Notes under the pieces: generated by a model
Told to the model about the DNA's origin: nothing
What the model saw: only the letters and a program-made list of their open reading frames with translations
Databases searched by the model: none
Shown here: in pieces, positions 1-7,543 of the stretch
Layout of the letters: each line of letters starts with the position of its first letter
How positions within the stretch are numbered: position 1 is the stretch's first letter
Translations under genes and position numbers: made by a program
From: Bradyrhizobium lablabi
GTDB taxonomy: Bacteria > Pseudomonadota > Alphaproteobacteria > Rhizobiales > Xanthobacteraceae
DNA length: 64,000 nt
NCBI RefSeq assembly: GCF_900141755.1
Contig: NZ_LT670844.1
Coordinates: forward strand, 806,001 to 870,000
Reading direction: 5' to 3'

Positions 1-656
1 TCAACCAGCTCCGGGCGGGAGGTCGCGTGAAAAAACGGCGAGGTCTGTCCCGCGCGCTCTAATCGGTCGGTCATGTATTTGATGGCATCATAGCCTTCCG
101 CATGCACCATCACGAGTGCGCGCTCACGGCGCGCCACCTCGAATACTTCGAGCAGTTGCCGGTCGTTCAGCACGAGGTCGTCGTAGGTCATAAACACCTT
201 GAACGATGTGTAGCCGGCCTTCAGCAGCGCCGGCAGCTCCTGTCCGAGAACCTCCGGCGTAGGATCGGAGATGATCAAGTGAATGGAGACATCGATGTGG
301 CATTCGCCCTCTGCCTGACGCACGTAATCCTCGACGCATCGGCGCAAACTCGTGCCGCGCTGCTGCAGGGCGAACGGCATGATGCAGGTATTGCCGCCGG
401 CGGCGGCGGCGGCGGTCGCCGAAGCGAAGTCATCCGCCATCACGACATCGGGCCCGGAAGGCTGGGCGATATGCACGTGGCTGTCGATGCCGCCCGGAAG
501 CACCAGCAACCCGGAGGCGTCGATCTCGCGCGTCGCTCCCTCGATCTCCGCGGCAACCGCGACGATGCGCCCATCGCGAACGCCGACATCGGCGCGAAAT
601 GTGTCGGAAGCCGTGACAACGGTGCCGCCACGAATGGCAAGATCCAGCTTGGTCAT
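1..656 (-). CDS. Dihydropyrimidinase/D-hydantoinase family amidohydrolase, 3' part cut by window edge
   Basis: Hydrolyses cyclic amides (hydantoins, dihydropyrimidines) in related enzymes; cytoplasmic and binuclear metal-dependent. About 218 N-terminal residues of a family usually 460-490 aa long are present. Visible are the metal-binding His60-X-His62 in a GGIDSHVH context, Lys153 in SFKVFMTY (the lysine that is carboxylated to bridge the metals), and His185 in MVHAEG. The start ATG at 656 follows an AGGAG-like site, and the frame stays open to the window edge. It lies 28 bp downstream of the SDR gene and is probably the last or near-last gene of the leftward operon that begins with the importer near 5816. 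The real substrate is unknown; hydantoinase, dihydropyrimidinase and phenylhydantoinase cannot be told apart from this fragment. Confidence 0.88.
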   Translation of the reverse strand, partial: MTKLDLAIRGGTVVTASDTFRADVGVRDGRIVAVAAEIEGATREIDASGLLVLPGGIDSHVHIAQPSGPDVVMADDFASATAAAAAGGNTCIMPFALQQRGTSLRRCVEDYVRQAEGECHIDVSIHLIISDPTPEVLGQELPALLKAGYTSFKVFMTYDDLVLNDRQLLEVFEVARRERALVMVHAEGYDAIKYMTDRLERAGQTSPFFHATSRPELV

Positions 657-684
657 GCGCCTCTCCTGTCGATCCCTGCAACGC

Positions 685-1464
685 TCAGGCCGCGGTCCAT
701 CCACCGTCCACCATCAGATTGACGCCGGTCACAAAACTCGCATCATCGCTGGCAAGAAACAACGCCGCCCGTGCCACGTCATCGGGCAGCCCGAGCCGCG
801 GCCATGGCGTCCGCCGATGCGCACGATCCAGCACCTCGGGATCGATCGCACGGCCGGTGGCGCCGGTCTGGATTTTGCCCGGCGCGACGGCATTGCAGAC
901 GATGCCGTGGGCGGCGTAATCGGCCGCGATTTGCCGGGTCAGGTAAGCAATCGCCGCCTTCGATGTGCCATAGGCAATGTCGGCCGGCGCGGCGATGAAT
1001 CCGTGTTGCGAAGACAGATTAACGATCCGCCCCCGGACCTCGCCGCGCGGCTCCTGAGTTATCATTTGCCTGACGGCCGCGCGACAACACAAATAGGTCC
1101 CCGTCAGATTGACCTTGAGAACGCGCTCCCAATCGCCCTCGTCCATCTCCAGCAGCGGTCTTGCATGACGAATGCAGGCATTGTTGACGATGCCGTCGAG
1201 GCGGCCGTAACGGGAGACGGTCTCGGCGACCGTCGCGTCAACCTGCTCGCGCCGCGAGACGTCGGTCCGAACATAGACGGCCTTGCCGCCCTCCGCCGCA
1301 ATCACATCGATGGTCGGCATGCCGCCCTCGATAACCTGTTGCGTCACATCTGCAACCACGATGCGCGCGCCTTGGGACGCAAATAGCCGGGCGATGGCGC
1401 GGCCGATGCCGGACGCGGCACCGGTCACGATCCACACCTGATCCGCGAGCCTAAGGCCGGTCAT
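685..1464 (-). CDS. SDR family NAD(P)-dependent oxidoreductase
   Basis: Classical short-chain dehydrogenase/reductase of 259 aa, the usual length. The cofactor loop TGAASGIG is at residues 14-21, NNA at about 94-96, and the catalytic Ser151/152, Tyr165 and Lys169 (YGTSK) are all present. The acidic Asp39 after the second beta strand suggests NAD(H) preference (inference). The start ATG overlaps the stop of the upstream epimerase gene by 4 bp (ATGA), so the two are translationally coupled. In the operon it probably oxidises or reduces an alcohol/ketone intermediate of the compound brought in by the importer at 3201-5816. The substrate cannot be named from sequence. Confidence 0.9.
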   Translation of the reverse strand: MTGLRLADQVWIVTGAASGIGRAIARLFASQGARIVVADVTQQVIEGGMPTIDVIAAEGGKAVYVRTDVSRREQVDATVAETVSRYGRLDGIVNNACIRHARPLLEMDEGDWERVLKVNLTGTYLCCRAAVRQMITQEPRGEVRGRIVNLSSQHGFIAAPADIAYGTSKAAIAYLTRQIAADYAAHGIVCNAVAPGKIQTGATGRAIDPEVLDRAHRRTPWPRLGLPDDVARAALFLASDDASFVTGVNLMVDGGWTAA

Positions 1465-2465
1465 GACGGCGTCCCTCCATGCCTGGGAACTGGGTCAAAC
1501 GCTGGACCAAGCCACTGCAGATAATCAGCCAGCGCCTCGTCAAGATTGTAGCGTGGCAGGAAGGCCGTGTCGCCACGCAGGCGATCGATAGCCATGGCAG
1601 CGCGATCGTAGGGCATGTAGTAATCGATGTTGGCCTGCTCGCCGTGCTGGGCGAAACGCCATTCGAAGCCAACGCGGAGTTGTTGCAGCCGCGCGCAGAA
1701 ATCCGCGATCGACCATTTGAACCCAGCTGCCAGATTGTAGACCTGATGCCGACGGGTGCTGGCATACAGCAACTCGAGTACAGCGGCCGCCGCATCCCGC
1801 GCATAGAACCAATCGCGCGGATGCGGGCGCGGCAGGATCGCCGGGATGCCTGATCGGGCGGCTTGCACGATCTGATACGGGGCACTCGGCGTATCCCGCG
1901 CGCTCGTTGCATATTCCCATCGGCCGAAACAGGTGCCAAGACGGCCAATCGAAAGGTCGAGCCGATGCAGATCGGCGAGCCGCAATGCGACCGCCTCGCT
2001 GGCCTGTTTGGTGATGCCATAGAGCTGTTCGGGACGCAGCGGCGTATCCTCCGTGAGCAAGCCGACATCTCGTCCGCTGGCGCCGTAGACCGAGCCCGAA
2101 CTCAGGTGCAGCACGCGCCGGATGCCGCAAGCCGCCGCAGCCTCGACGGTGGCGGCCGCACCTTCGATGTTGACGCGCACGACCCCGACAGGATCGGCGA
2201 TCTCACGGCTCGCACCAGCGGTGACCGCGGCGAGATTGAGGACGCAGTTGGCACCACTCTGACGCAACGCGATTTTCAGGCCTTGGGCATCGCGGATGTC
2301 CCCGATGACCTGTTCGAACCTGCCGGGAAGACCGGCGAACGTGCTCGCCGCATGTTCGGAAACCGGAAAAAGATCGAAGCCGATGACGCGCTCGCCACGC
2401 ATCAGCAGCGCTTCGGTCACCGCCAGACCAACAAAGCCCGCCGCCCCCGTGACAAAAGCAGCCAT
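1461..2465 (-). CDS. NAD-dependent epimerase/dehydratase family protein
   Basis: Extended SDR of 334 aa. The N-terminal nucleotide-binding motif TGAAGFVG is at residues 6-13, and Tyr149-X3-Lys153 (YGITK) with the Ser-rich stretch LSSGSVYG around 122 forms the active site. Members act on nucleotide sugars or on sugar acids (for example uronate dehydrogenases and D-erythronate-type enzymes). An in-frame upstream start at 2531 would run into the preceding gene; ATG at 2465, just after that gene's stop at 2470, places the Rossmann motif at the normal distance and is preferred. It is coupled by ATGA overlap to the SDR gene downstream. The presence of both an epimerase and an SDR hints at a polyol or sugar-acid moiety in the substrate; this is inference. 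Confidence 0.87.
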   Translation of the reverse strand: MAAFVTGAAGFVGLAVTEALLMRGERVIGFDLFPVSEHAASTFAGLPGRFEQVIGDIRDAQGLKIALRQSGANCVLNLAAVTAGASREIADPVGVVRVNIEGAAATVEAAAACGIRRVLHLSSGSVYGASGRDVGLLTEDTPLRPEQLYGITKQASEAVALRLADLHRLDLSIGRLGTCFGRWEYATSARDTPSAPYQIVQAARSGIPAILPRPHPRDWFYARDAAAAVLELLYASTRRHQVYNLAAGFKWSIADFCARLQQLRVGFEWRFAQHGEQANIDYYMPYDRAAMAIDRLRGDTAFLPRYNLDEALADYLQWLGPAFDPVPRHGGTPS

Positions 2466-2469
2466 CGGA

Positions 2470-3198
2470 TCAGGCCGCCTTGCGAAACAGCGTGCCCCAG
2501 CCGGTGACACGGGACGGATCGACGCCTGCAATGATCAGGCTTTTCCAGATCACGGTTGCGATGGTGTCGTAGATGGGAATGCCGACTTCTTGCTCCAGTT
2601 TATCAACCAGCGGCGCCGCATTCAGATTGGTGCAGATCACGGTGATGGCCTGCGGTGCTCCCCGTGCAACCATCCGCGTCATGTCGATGATCTGCTGCGC
2701 CGTGACCTCCGAGAACGAAAAATTGTCTTGAAGTCCGAGATGCCGCTCGCCCCGACAGGCGATGCCCAGTGCGCTATAGTTGGCCAGGATGCGCTCCTGC
2801 ACATCGTCAAGATAGGGCGTCACGAAGCCGAGTTGCTTGACCTTCGTGGCGGCCAGCACCTCGTTCAACGCCAGCATCGATGTTGTCGCGGCAATTCCGG
2901 TCGCGGAGGTGATCCGCTCGCACAGCCTGACGTCGGCTTCGAAACCGAGCCACCCCGAAGACGTGCCGTTCCAGCCGATGACGTCGACCTTCGCGTGCGC
3001 CAACAGTTCGGCCGCGCGCAGGATCTCACTGTCGTCAAATTGCGCCAGCGCGCTCGCGGACAAGGCGATCTCGGTGACCTTGAAGCGGGAAAAATGCACA
3101 CTGACTTCCGGGAGGCCCGCGACCATCGCCTGGGAGACCGGCTCAAGAATGGTGTTGGACGAAGGCGTCAACATGCCGAGGAGAATACGTTTGGTCAT
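2470..3198 (-). CDS. Asp/Glu racemase-fold enzyme (maleate isomerase / arylmalonate decarboxylase family)
   Basis: A 242-aa protein of the family including maleate cis-trans isomerase, arylmalonate decarboxylase (AMDase) and hydantoin racemase. Visible are TPSSNT at residues 11-16, a Gly-Thr-Ser-Ser loop at 78-81, Tyr129 in TPYLDD and Cys189 in VICTN. Maleate isomerases and racemases have a cysteine in both lobes; here the first is replaced by Thr/Ser and only the second (Cys189) remains, the arrangement known from AMDase. ATG at 3198 has a GGA at suitable spacing; an ATG at 3204 overlapping the upstream stop is the alternative. It lies next to a hydantoinase operon, so a racemase role was considered, but the single cysteine argues against two-base racemisation. 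Decarboxylase or isomerase activity is inferred, not shown. Confidence 0.82.
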   Translation of the reverse strand: MTKRILLGMLTPSSNTILEPVSQAMVAGLPEVSVHFSRFKVTEIALSASALAQFDDSEILRAAELLAHAKVDVIGWNGTSSGWLGFEADVRLCERITSATGIAATTSMLALNEVLAATKVKQLGFVTPYLDDVQERILANYSALGIACRGERHLGLQDNFSFSEVTAQQIIDMTRMVARGAPQAITVICTNLNAAPLVDKLEQEVGIPIYDTIATVIWKSLIIAGVDPSRVTGWGTLFRKAA

Positions 3199-3200
3199 GA

Positions 3201-3983
3201 TCATTCCATGGTGAGGTGGCCCGCCTCGGCCCGTTCGGGCCTCAGCAAGTTCAGGATGTGGCGCTTGATGTCGTTGAACCGCGGGCTGGTGATGTCGCGG
3301 GGACGAGGCAGATCGATCGGGATCAACTCGCGGATGCGCCCGGGTCGGGCCGTCATGACCGCGACATGCGTGCCAAGCGTGAGAGCTTCGTCGACGCTGT
3401 GGGTGACGAAGACGATGGTGCCGGCATGTTTTTGCCAGATGCCGACCAGTTCATTTTGCATGTCCATGCGGTTCTGCTCGTCGAGCGCGCCGAACGGCTC
3501 ATCCATCAAGATGACCTGCGGGTTCATGAGCAACGCGCGGGCAATCCCGACGCGCTGGTTCATCCCGCCTGACAGCTCGGATGGATAATGGTTTTCGAAA
3601 CCCGTCAGACCCACCATGTCGATATAACGCTGCGCCGCCTCACGACGCATCAGCTTCTGGCTGCCGCGCAGCAGCAGGTGGAAGGCAACGTTTTCCCACA
3701 CCGGCAGCCATGGCATCAGATTGGCGTGCTGGAACACCATGCCACGATCGGCTCCGGGCGAAGTGATCGCCCTTCCATCGACTGTTACCTGACCTGAGCT
3801 GGGCTTCTCGAAGCCCGCGATCATATTCTGGAGCGTGGATTTTCCACAGCCGGAGGGGCCGAGCAGACAGAGAAATTCGTTCTTCTCAACCGACAGGGTG
3901 ATGTCGTCGAGCGCAATGACATCGGTCTTGCGCTTCAGGTCACGAAAGGTCTTGCTGACGTTCGAGATCTGGATTGTCGCCAT
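3201..3983 (-). CDS. ABC importer ATPase, nitrate/sulfonate/taurine (SsuB/TauB) type
   Basis: Cytoplasmic ATP-hydrolysing subunit, 260 aa. Walker A is GPSGCGKST, the signature is LSGGMNQRVGIARAL, and Walker B is VILMDEPFGALDEQ, followed by the His switch VTHSVDEA. The EPFGALDE wording is typical of the NrtD/SsuB/TauB/ThiZ subgroup. It sits 1 bp from the permease gene and overlaps the racemase-fold gene at 3198-3204, so it forms one transcription unit with them. The imported ligand is unknown. Confidence 0.93.
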   Translation of the reverse strand: MATIQISNVSKTFRDLKRKTDVIALDDITLSVEKNEFLCLLGPSGCGKSTLQNMIAGFEKPSSGQVTVDGRAITSPGADRGMVFQHANLMPWLPVWENVAFHLLLRGSQKLMRREAAQRYIDMVGLTGFENHYPSELSGGMNQRVGIARALLMNPQVILMDEPFGALDEQNRMDMQNELVGIWQKHAGTIVFVTHSVDEALTLGTHVAVMTARPGRIRELIPIDLPRPRDITSPRFNDIKRHILNLLRPERAEAGHLTME

Positions 3984-3984
3984 C

Positions 3985-4794
3985 CTACCCCTCCCCGCCC
4001 TGAATCGTTGTATTGCGCTGCCAGTGCAGGACGCGCGCCATCAGCGCACGAATTGTCAGGTCGCTGAGAAAGCCGAGCAGTCCGATGCTGGCCATGGCGG
4101 CCAGCACGAGGTCGTAGCGCAGGAAATAATAGGAATCCCAGAGCACATAGCCGAGGCCGCTCTTCACCGCGACCAGCTCGGCCGTCACGGTCAGCATCCA
4201 CGCCGAGCCGATACCAATGCGCAGCCCTGCAAATATGCTGGGCAACGCCGCAGGCACGACGATGTACCGCAGCAATCGCCGTTGATCGCCCCCAACCATG
4301 GCGCCGGCCCGGATCAGGTTACGGTCGCAACTCTTCACGCCATGAATAGTGTTCACCAGGATCGGGAAAAACGAGCCGAGAAACACCAGGAAGATGGCCG
4401 GCTTGTTGGCAATGCCAAACCAGATAATGGCAAGGGGAATCCACGATACCGGTGGAATCGGACGCAAAACCTGTAACGTCGGCTCGATGATGGTCTCGAT
4501 CCGCCTGGACCAGCCGATCGCCACGCCAAGCGACACTGCAAGCGCTGTTGCTATGCCGAAGCCAGCCATCACGCGGGTAATGCTGGCCGCGGTATCGAAA
4601 ATCCAGCGACCGCTGTAAGTCTGCGTATTGCCGTCGATCGCGAACACCCAGTCGGCCCATGACCGCAACACGGTCGTCGGCGCGGGGAGCAGGGCTGCCG
4701 GCAGCGTGCCAGAGCGCGAAAAAATCTCCCAGCCCACCAGGATCAGCACCGGAACGATCCATCGTTCCAGCCCCTTCAGTCGCAGCGACTTCAT
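3985..4794 (-). CDS. ABC importer permease, SsuC/TauC type
   Basis: Inner-membrane permease of 269 aa with about six hydrophobic segments. The cytoplasmic EAA-type loop is seen as RAGAMVGGDQRRLLRYIVVP near residues 160-180, and the segment PIPPVSWIPLAIIWFG is characteristic of the NitT/TauT family. It partners the ATPase at 3201-3983 and the binding protein at 4803-5816, separated by 1 and 8 bp. The ATG at 4794 is retained because the first membrane helix starts soon after it. Confidence 0.93.
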   Translation of the reverse strand: MKSLRLKGLERWIVPVLILVGWEIFSRSGTLPAALLPAPTTVLRSWADWVFAIDGNTQTYSGRWIFDTAASITRVMAGFGIATALAVSLGVAIGWSRRIETIIEPTLQVLRPIPPVSWIPLAIIWFGIANKPAIFLVFLGSFFPILVNTIHGVKSCDRNLIRAGAMVGGDQRRLLRYIVVPAALPSIFAGLRIGIGSAWMLTVTAELVAVKSGLGYVLWDSYYFLRYDLVLAAMASIGLLGFLSDLTIRALMARVLHWQRNTTIQGGEG

Positions 4795-4802
4795 GGTGCG
4801 GC

Positions 4803-5816
4803 TCAGTAGCCGAGATCAGACTTCGGCTTTCCGGTCGCAGCCTCAAGAAACCGGTAATCCAGATTCTTTTCCACCGCCGCCGAGACATCCGAGTTGATGT
4901 ATTTCAGGTCGCGCATCATCACCGCGATCGCAAGCGCGGATGCGCGATACATCTTGGGGTCGGGATAAAGGTTGCCGATCGCGTCCGCAGCCACCGACTT
5001 GTCGAGGCCCGTCACCTTGTTGATCACGTCGATCCAGGCCGACTTGTCGCCCGCAATATAGTCGTCGATCTTGACGATCGCCCGCACGGTTTCTTCAAGC
5101 GCCTTCGGCTCGGCGGCAATCACGTCCGAGCGGGTCAGCATCAGATTCGTAAGCTTACCGGCCGCCTGGTCATAGGGATGGGTGAACAGCTTGGCAGCGT
5201 TCAGCTGCACGATCTGCGTCCCGAACGGCTCGACGGTGCAGATCAGCTCGATTTCTCCTCGCCGCAACGCCTGCAGATGATCGGATGGATTCGGAATATT
5301 GATAAACTGAACGTCCTTGTTGACGTCGATACCCTGCTTGGCGAACGCCCCGCGCATGTGGATATCTTGCGCATTGCCGCGCGAGGCGGCGACGCGGAAC
5401 GGCTTGCCCTCCGCCTTGTACTCGGCAATCACCTTCTTCAGGGAACCCCAGTCTTCGGGAGTGACCGGCAGATCGTTGGTCACCAGCATGGTCGATCCGC
5501 CATTCACCTGGCCGGATATCGCAACCACATCGAAACCCTTATCCAGAGCGACCGCATAATGAAGATAAGTAACCTGCCCGACATCGATGCTCTTCGAGAC
5601 CAACGCCGTGAGAACGTCGTTTCCGGTGTTAAAGCCGATTGCCTCGACTTTGACGCCCTTGGCATATTGCGGCAGCAGCGCGAGGGGCGTGCAGTGCGCG
5701 CATTTTGCGTAACCGAGCTTGATGGTCGGCTCCGCCTGAGCCGCCGCGGGCACGTCATTCATGGCCAGCACGGCGAGCGAGGCCATGCCCGCAACGAGGC
5801 AAATCAACTTTTTCAT
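4803..5816 (-). CDS. Periplasmic substrate-binding protein, NMT1/TauA-like, with CxxC near the N terminus
   Basis: A 337-aa secreted receptor for the importer encoded just downstream. The ATG at 5816 is preceded by GGAG at good spacing and starts a Sec signal peptide (KK, a hydrophobic core, then cleavage near AAAQA). A longer frame from 5897 would bury the signal peptide and is rejected. After the first strand the mature protein reads LGYAKCAHCTPLALLP, two cysteines two residues apart where relatives normally contact ligand; they could form a disulfide or bind metal, and this is not a CxxCH heme site. First gene of the operon, divergent from the GntR regulator gene. Confidence 0.9.
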   Translation of the reverse strand: MKKLICLVAGMASLAVLAMNDVPAAAQAEPTIKLGYAKCAHCTPLALLPQYAKGVKVEAIGFNTGNDVLTALVSKSIDVGQVTYLHYAVALDKGFDVVAISGQVNGGSTMLVTNDLPVTPEDWGSLKKVIAEYKAEGKPFRVAASRGNAQDIHMRGAFAKQGIDVNKDVQFINIPNPSDHLQALRRGEIELICTVEPFGTQIVQLNAAKLFTHPYDQAAGKLTNLMLTRSDVIAAEPKALEETVRAIVKIDDYIAGDKSAWIDVINKVTGLDKSVAADAIGNLYPDPKMYRASALAIAVMMRDLKYINSDVSAAVEKNLDYRFLEAATGKPKSDLGY

Positions 5817-5886
5817 GAGAACACTCCGAATAGACGGCACCAAGTTGTCACCTTCACTGCAACTGCTGTGCCAAATTGAATGCGAT

Positions 5887-5909
5887 ATGCAAAGCATCTT
5901 TTCTATAAT
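5887..5909. promoter_or_regulatory. Candidate operator/promoter between the importer operon and the GntR gene
   Basis: The 202-bp divergent spacer holds ATGC-AAA-GCAT at 5887-5897, directly followed by a perfect TATAAT at 5904-5909 on the plus strand. A convincing -35 for that box is not visible (17 bp upstream reads TGCGAT). Position suggests the binding site of the adjacent GntR protein, but no footprint-level consensus supports it. Confidence 0.3.
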
Positions 5910-6018
5910 ATAAGCAGGGAGATATCGAAAATCTGAAGGCTAATTCTGCCACTTTTATGGGCGGCGTGAGGGACAAACGGATGATTATGAGGCACACCGC
6001 TTCGAGCGCGAGATCGAC

Positions 6019-6798
6019 ATGACCGAAACAGCAGCGCGCAACCGCGCCCGTCCGCGCTTCAAGTCTGCTCGGCTGAAGCTGTCAGTAATTCCGCCAAAGC
6101 AAGCTCTGCAACGACACTCCCTGCACGACCAATTGGTCGCGAAGCTGCGTGAGATGATCTTGAACAGCGAACTGCGCCCGGGGTCGGCACTCCCCGAAAA
6201 GATGCTGTGCGAGCGCTTTGGGGTGTCCCGCACGCCGCTTCGCGAAGCTTTCAAGGTTCTGGCATCCGAAGGACTGATCGAGCTGCGACCGCACCGCACG
6301 CCTCAGATCACGTTGATTGAACCCGACGAAATCGCGGCGGTGTTCGAGGTCATGGTCGCACTAGAGCGATTGGTCGGACTTCGTGCCGCGAGCCTTGCGA
6401 CACCAAAAGAGATCGCGGCAATCGACGCGATGCATGCACAACTTGTGGCGCTCCATCGCGACGGTGCGCGCGCCGCTTATTTTCGCATGAACCAGCAAAT
6501 CCATGCGGAAATCGCGCGGCTGGCCGGCAATCCGGTGCTGCAAACGACATGGGCAGCTCTGACAACGAAAATCCTGCGGGCCAGGTCGCTCGCCAATTTC
6601 GACGCCAGGCGTTGGGACGCGTCGATCAACGAGCACGAACATTTCATGGCGCTGTTGCGCGCGGGCGAAGCTGAGGGCTTCGCGGACGCGCTCAGCGAGC
6701 ACATGCGCCGGACCGGCTCCGCCGTCTGTACCATGCTGACGGCACCGCGCATGGCGCCGGAGGGTACGGATCAAGACGACCGTATTCGCCCTACCTAG
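6019..6798 (+). CDS. GntR family transcriptional regulator, FadR/FCD subfamily
   Basis: A 259-aa repressor-type protein. The winged helix spans roughly residues 32-100 (LHDQLVAKLREMIL...GSALPEKMLCERFGVSRTPLREA, recognition helix SRTPLREAFKVLA), followed by an all-helical FCD ligand domain at about 105-235. The histidine-containing FCD positions (for example HAEIARLAGN and NEHEHFMALL) are consistent with a metal-assisted ligand pocket. It is divergently transcribed from the ABC/hydantoinase operon and is the obvious candidate to control it in response to a carboxylate-type inducer (inference). Its stop codon shares the palindrome CTAG with the stop of the convergent small gene. Confidence 0.9.
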   Translation: MTETAARNRARPRFKSARLKLSVIPPKQALQRHSLHDQLVAKLREMILNSELRPGSALPEKMLCERFGVSRTPLREAFKVLASEGLIELRPHRTPQITLIEPDEIAAVFEVMVALERLVGLRAASLATPKEIAAIDAMHAQLVALHRDGARAAYFRMNQQIHAEIARLAGNPVLQTTWAALTTKILRARSLANFDARRWDASINEHEHFMALLRAGEAEGFADALSEHMRRTGSAVCTMLTAPRMAPEGTDQDDRIRPT

Positions 6799-7061
6799 CA
6801 ACCGCGGCAAATGCCGCTGATCATGCGGTCGAGCGCCGCGTTCTCCCGGTTGACTGGATCGTTCGGATCCATCAGGTTTTTCTCCGAGGGCACTTGATCA
6901 GCACGCGGCTGGCGGTGCCCCACCGGTGCCTCCGGCAGCAATTGCTGGGCCGAGTTCATCGACGGGGGTGGGGCTGGATTTCGAGAACCAGCCGGCTGCG
7001 CAATCGCCACTGAACTCTCGACAAGGGCCAGTAGCGCTATCGTCGCGATCAACTTTCGCAT
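6795..7061 (-). CDS. Small secreted hypothetical protein
   Basis: 88 aa, not recognised. It begins with a clear Sec signal peptide (MRKLIATIALLALVESSVAIA), followed by a Pro-rich region and a C-terminal cysteine pair in SGICRGC. ATG at 7061 is preceded by AGGAG; the longer upstream frame to 7124 has no ribosome site. Convergent with the GntR gene, overlapping by the last 4 bp. Probably periplasmic; the two C-terminal cysteines may form a disulfide. No function is proposed. Confidence 0.65.
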   Translation of the reverse strand: MRKLIATIALLALVESSVAIAQPAGSRNPAPPPSMNSAQQLLPEAPVGHRQPRADQVPSEKNLMDPNDPVNRENAALDRMISGICRGC

Positions 7062-7543
7062 CGTGGGTCTCCTAGCTGGGACCCCCCTTCCCACGATCAT
7101 GGTGAGGGGAAGCTCGATCGCCAAGCTGCGGCAAGCCTCACGTTTTGTTTAGATGCTCGGGCGCAGGCCGCACCGGGTGCCTCGCGCGCGCCTGTCGCGC
7201 CAACGGGGAACGCCGCTGAACCGCCCGCCTCGACCGCGCATCGGTCGGCACGTTCGACGATAAACGCATTGCAGCAATGCTCTCGCCGAAGCCCTGGTGG
7301 ATGTGTGGGCAAGGCCCGGCTTGTGCTGAAGCACTGGGCAGCAGCAGCTGAATAGCGCAAAACCGGTGCAATCGCAGCAATCGAACCAAAGTCATTGCAG
7401 TGCGAATGCATACATTTCCGCTCACTCCCGGCCTCTCGCAAACGCAATTCTGTCAACAGACGATGTTGCGAAAGCAAGAGCAACGCGACCGAAGAGCGGT
7501 CGCGCGGCCGGGATCTCAATGTCTCGTCATACAGGAGTAATCC
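7062..7543. other. Intergenic region upstream of catalase, with a palindrome
   Basis: 482 bp without a convincing gene; the open frames here lack ribosome sites and protein-like composition. A perfect dyad GCATTGC-A-GCAATGC lies at 7266-7280, and a hairpin lies next to the catalase start (separate entry). These may be regulator sites for the peroxide-response gene downstream; no OxyR consensus was recognised. Confidence 0.45.
7484..7504 (+). promoter_or_regulatory. Leader hairpin 40 bp before the catalase start
   Basis: Perfect 8-bp stem CGCGACCG/CGGTCGCG with a 5-nt loop, at 7484-7491 and 7497-7504. It ends about 30 nt before the catalase ribosome site, so it would form in the 5' leader of the mRNA. 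It may be an mRNA stabiliser or attenuator, or a protein-binding dyad; nothing distinguishes these. Confidence 0.35.

Noticed and set aside
2470..3198. Hydantoin racemase assignment suggested by the nearby hydantoinase
   Set aside because: Hydantoin racemases need two cysteines; only Cys189 is present, with Thr/Ser at the first position.
2296..3588. Open frame of 430 codons on the plus strand across epimerase, racemase-fold and ATPase genes
   Set aside because: Crosses three well-supported minus-strand genes; no ribosome site or domain.
4803..5816. Heme attachment by the CxxC motif of the binding protein
   Set aside because: Sequence is CAHCT, lacking the His that must follow a CxxCH heme site.
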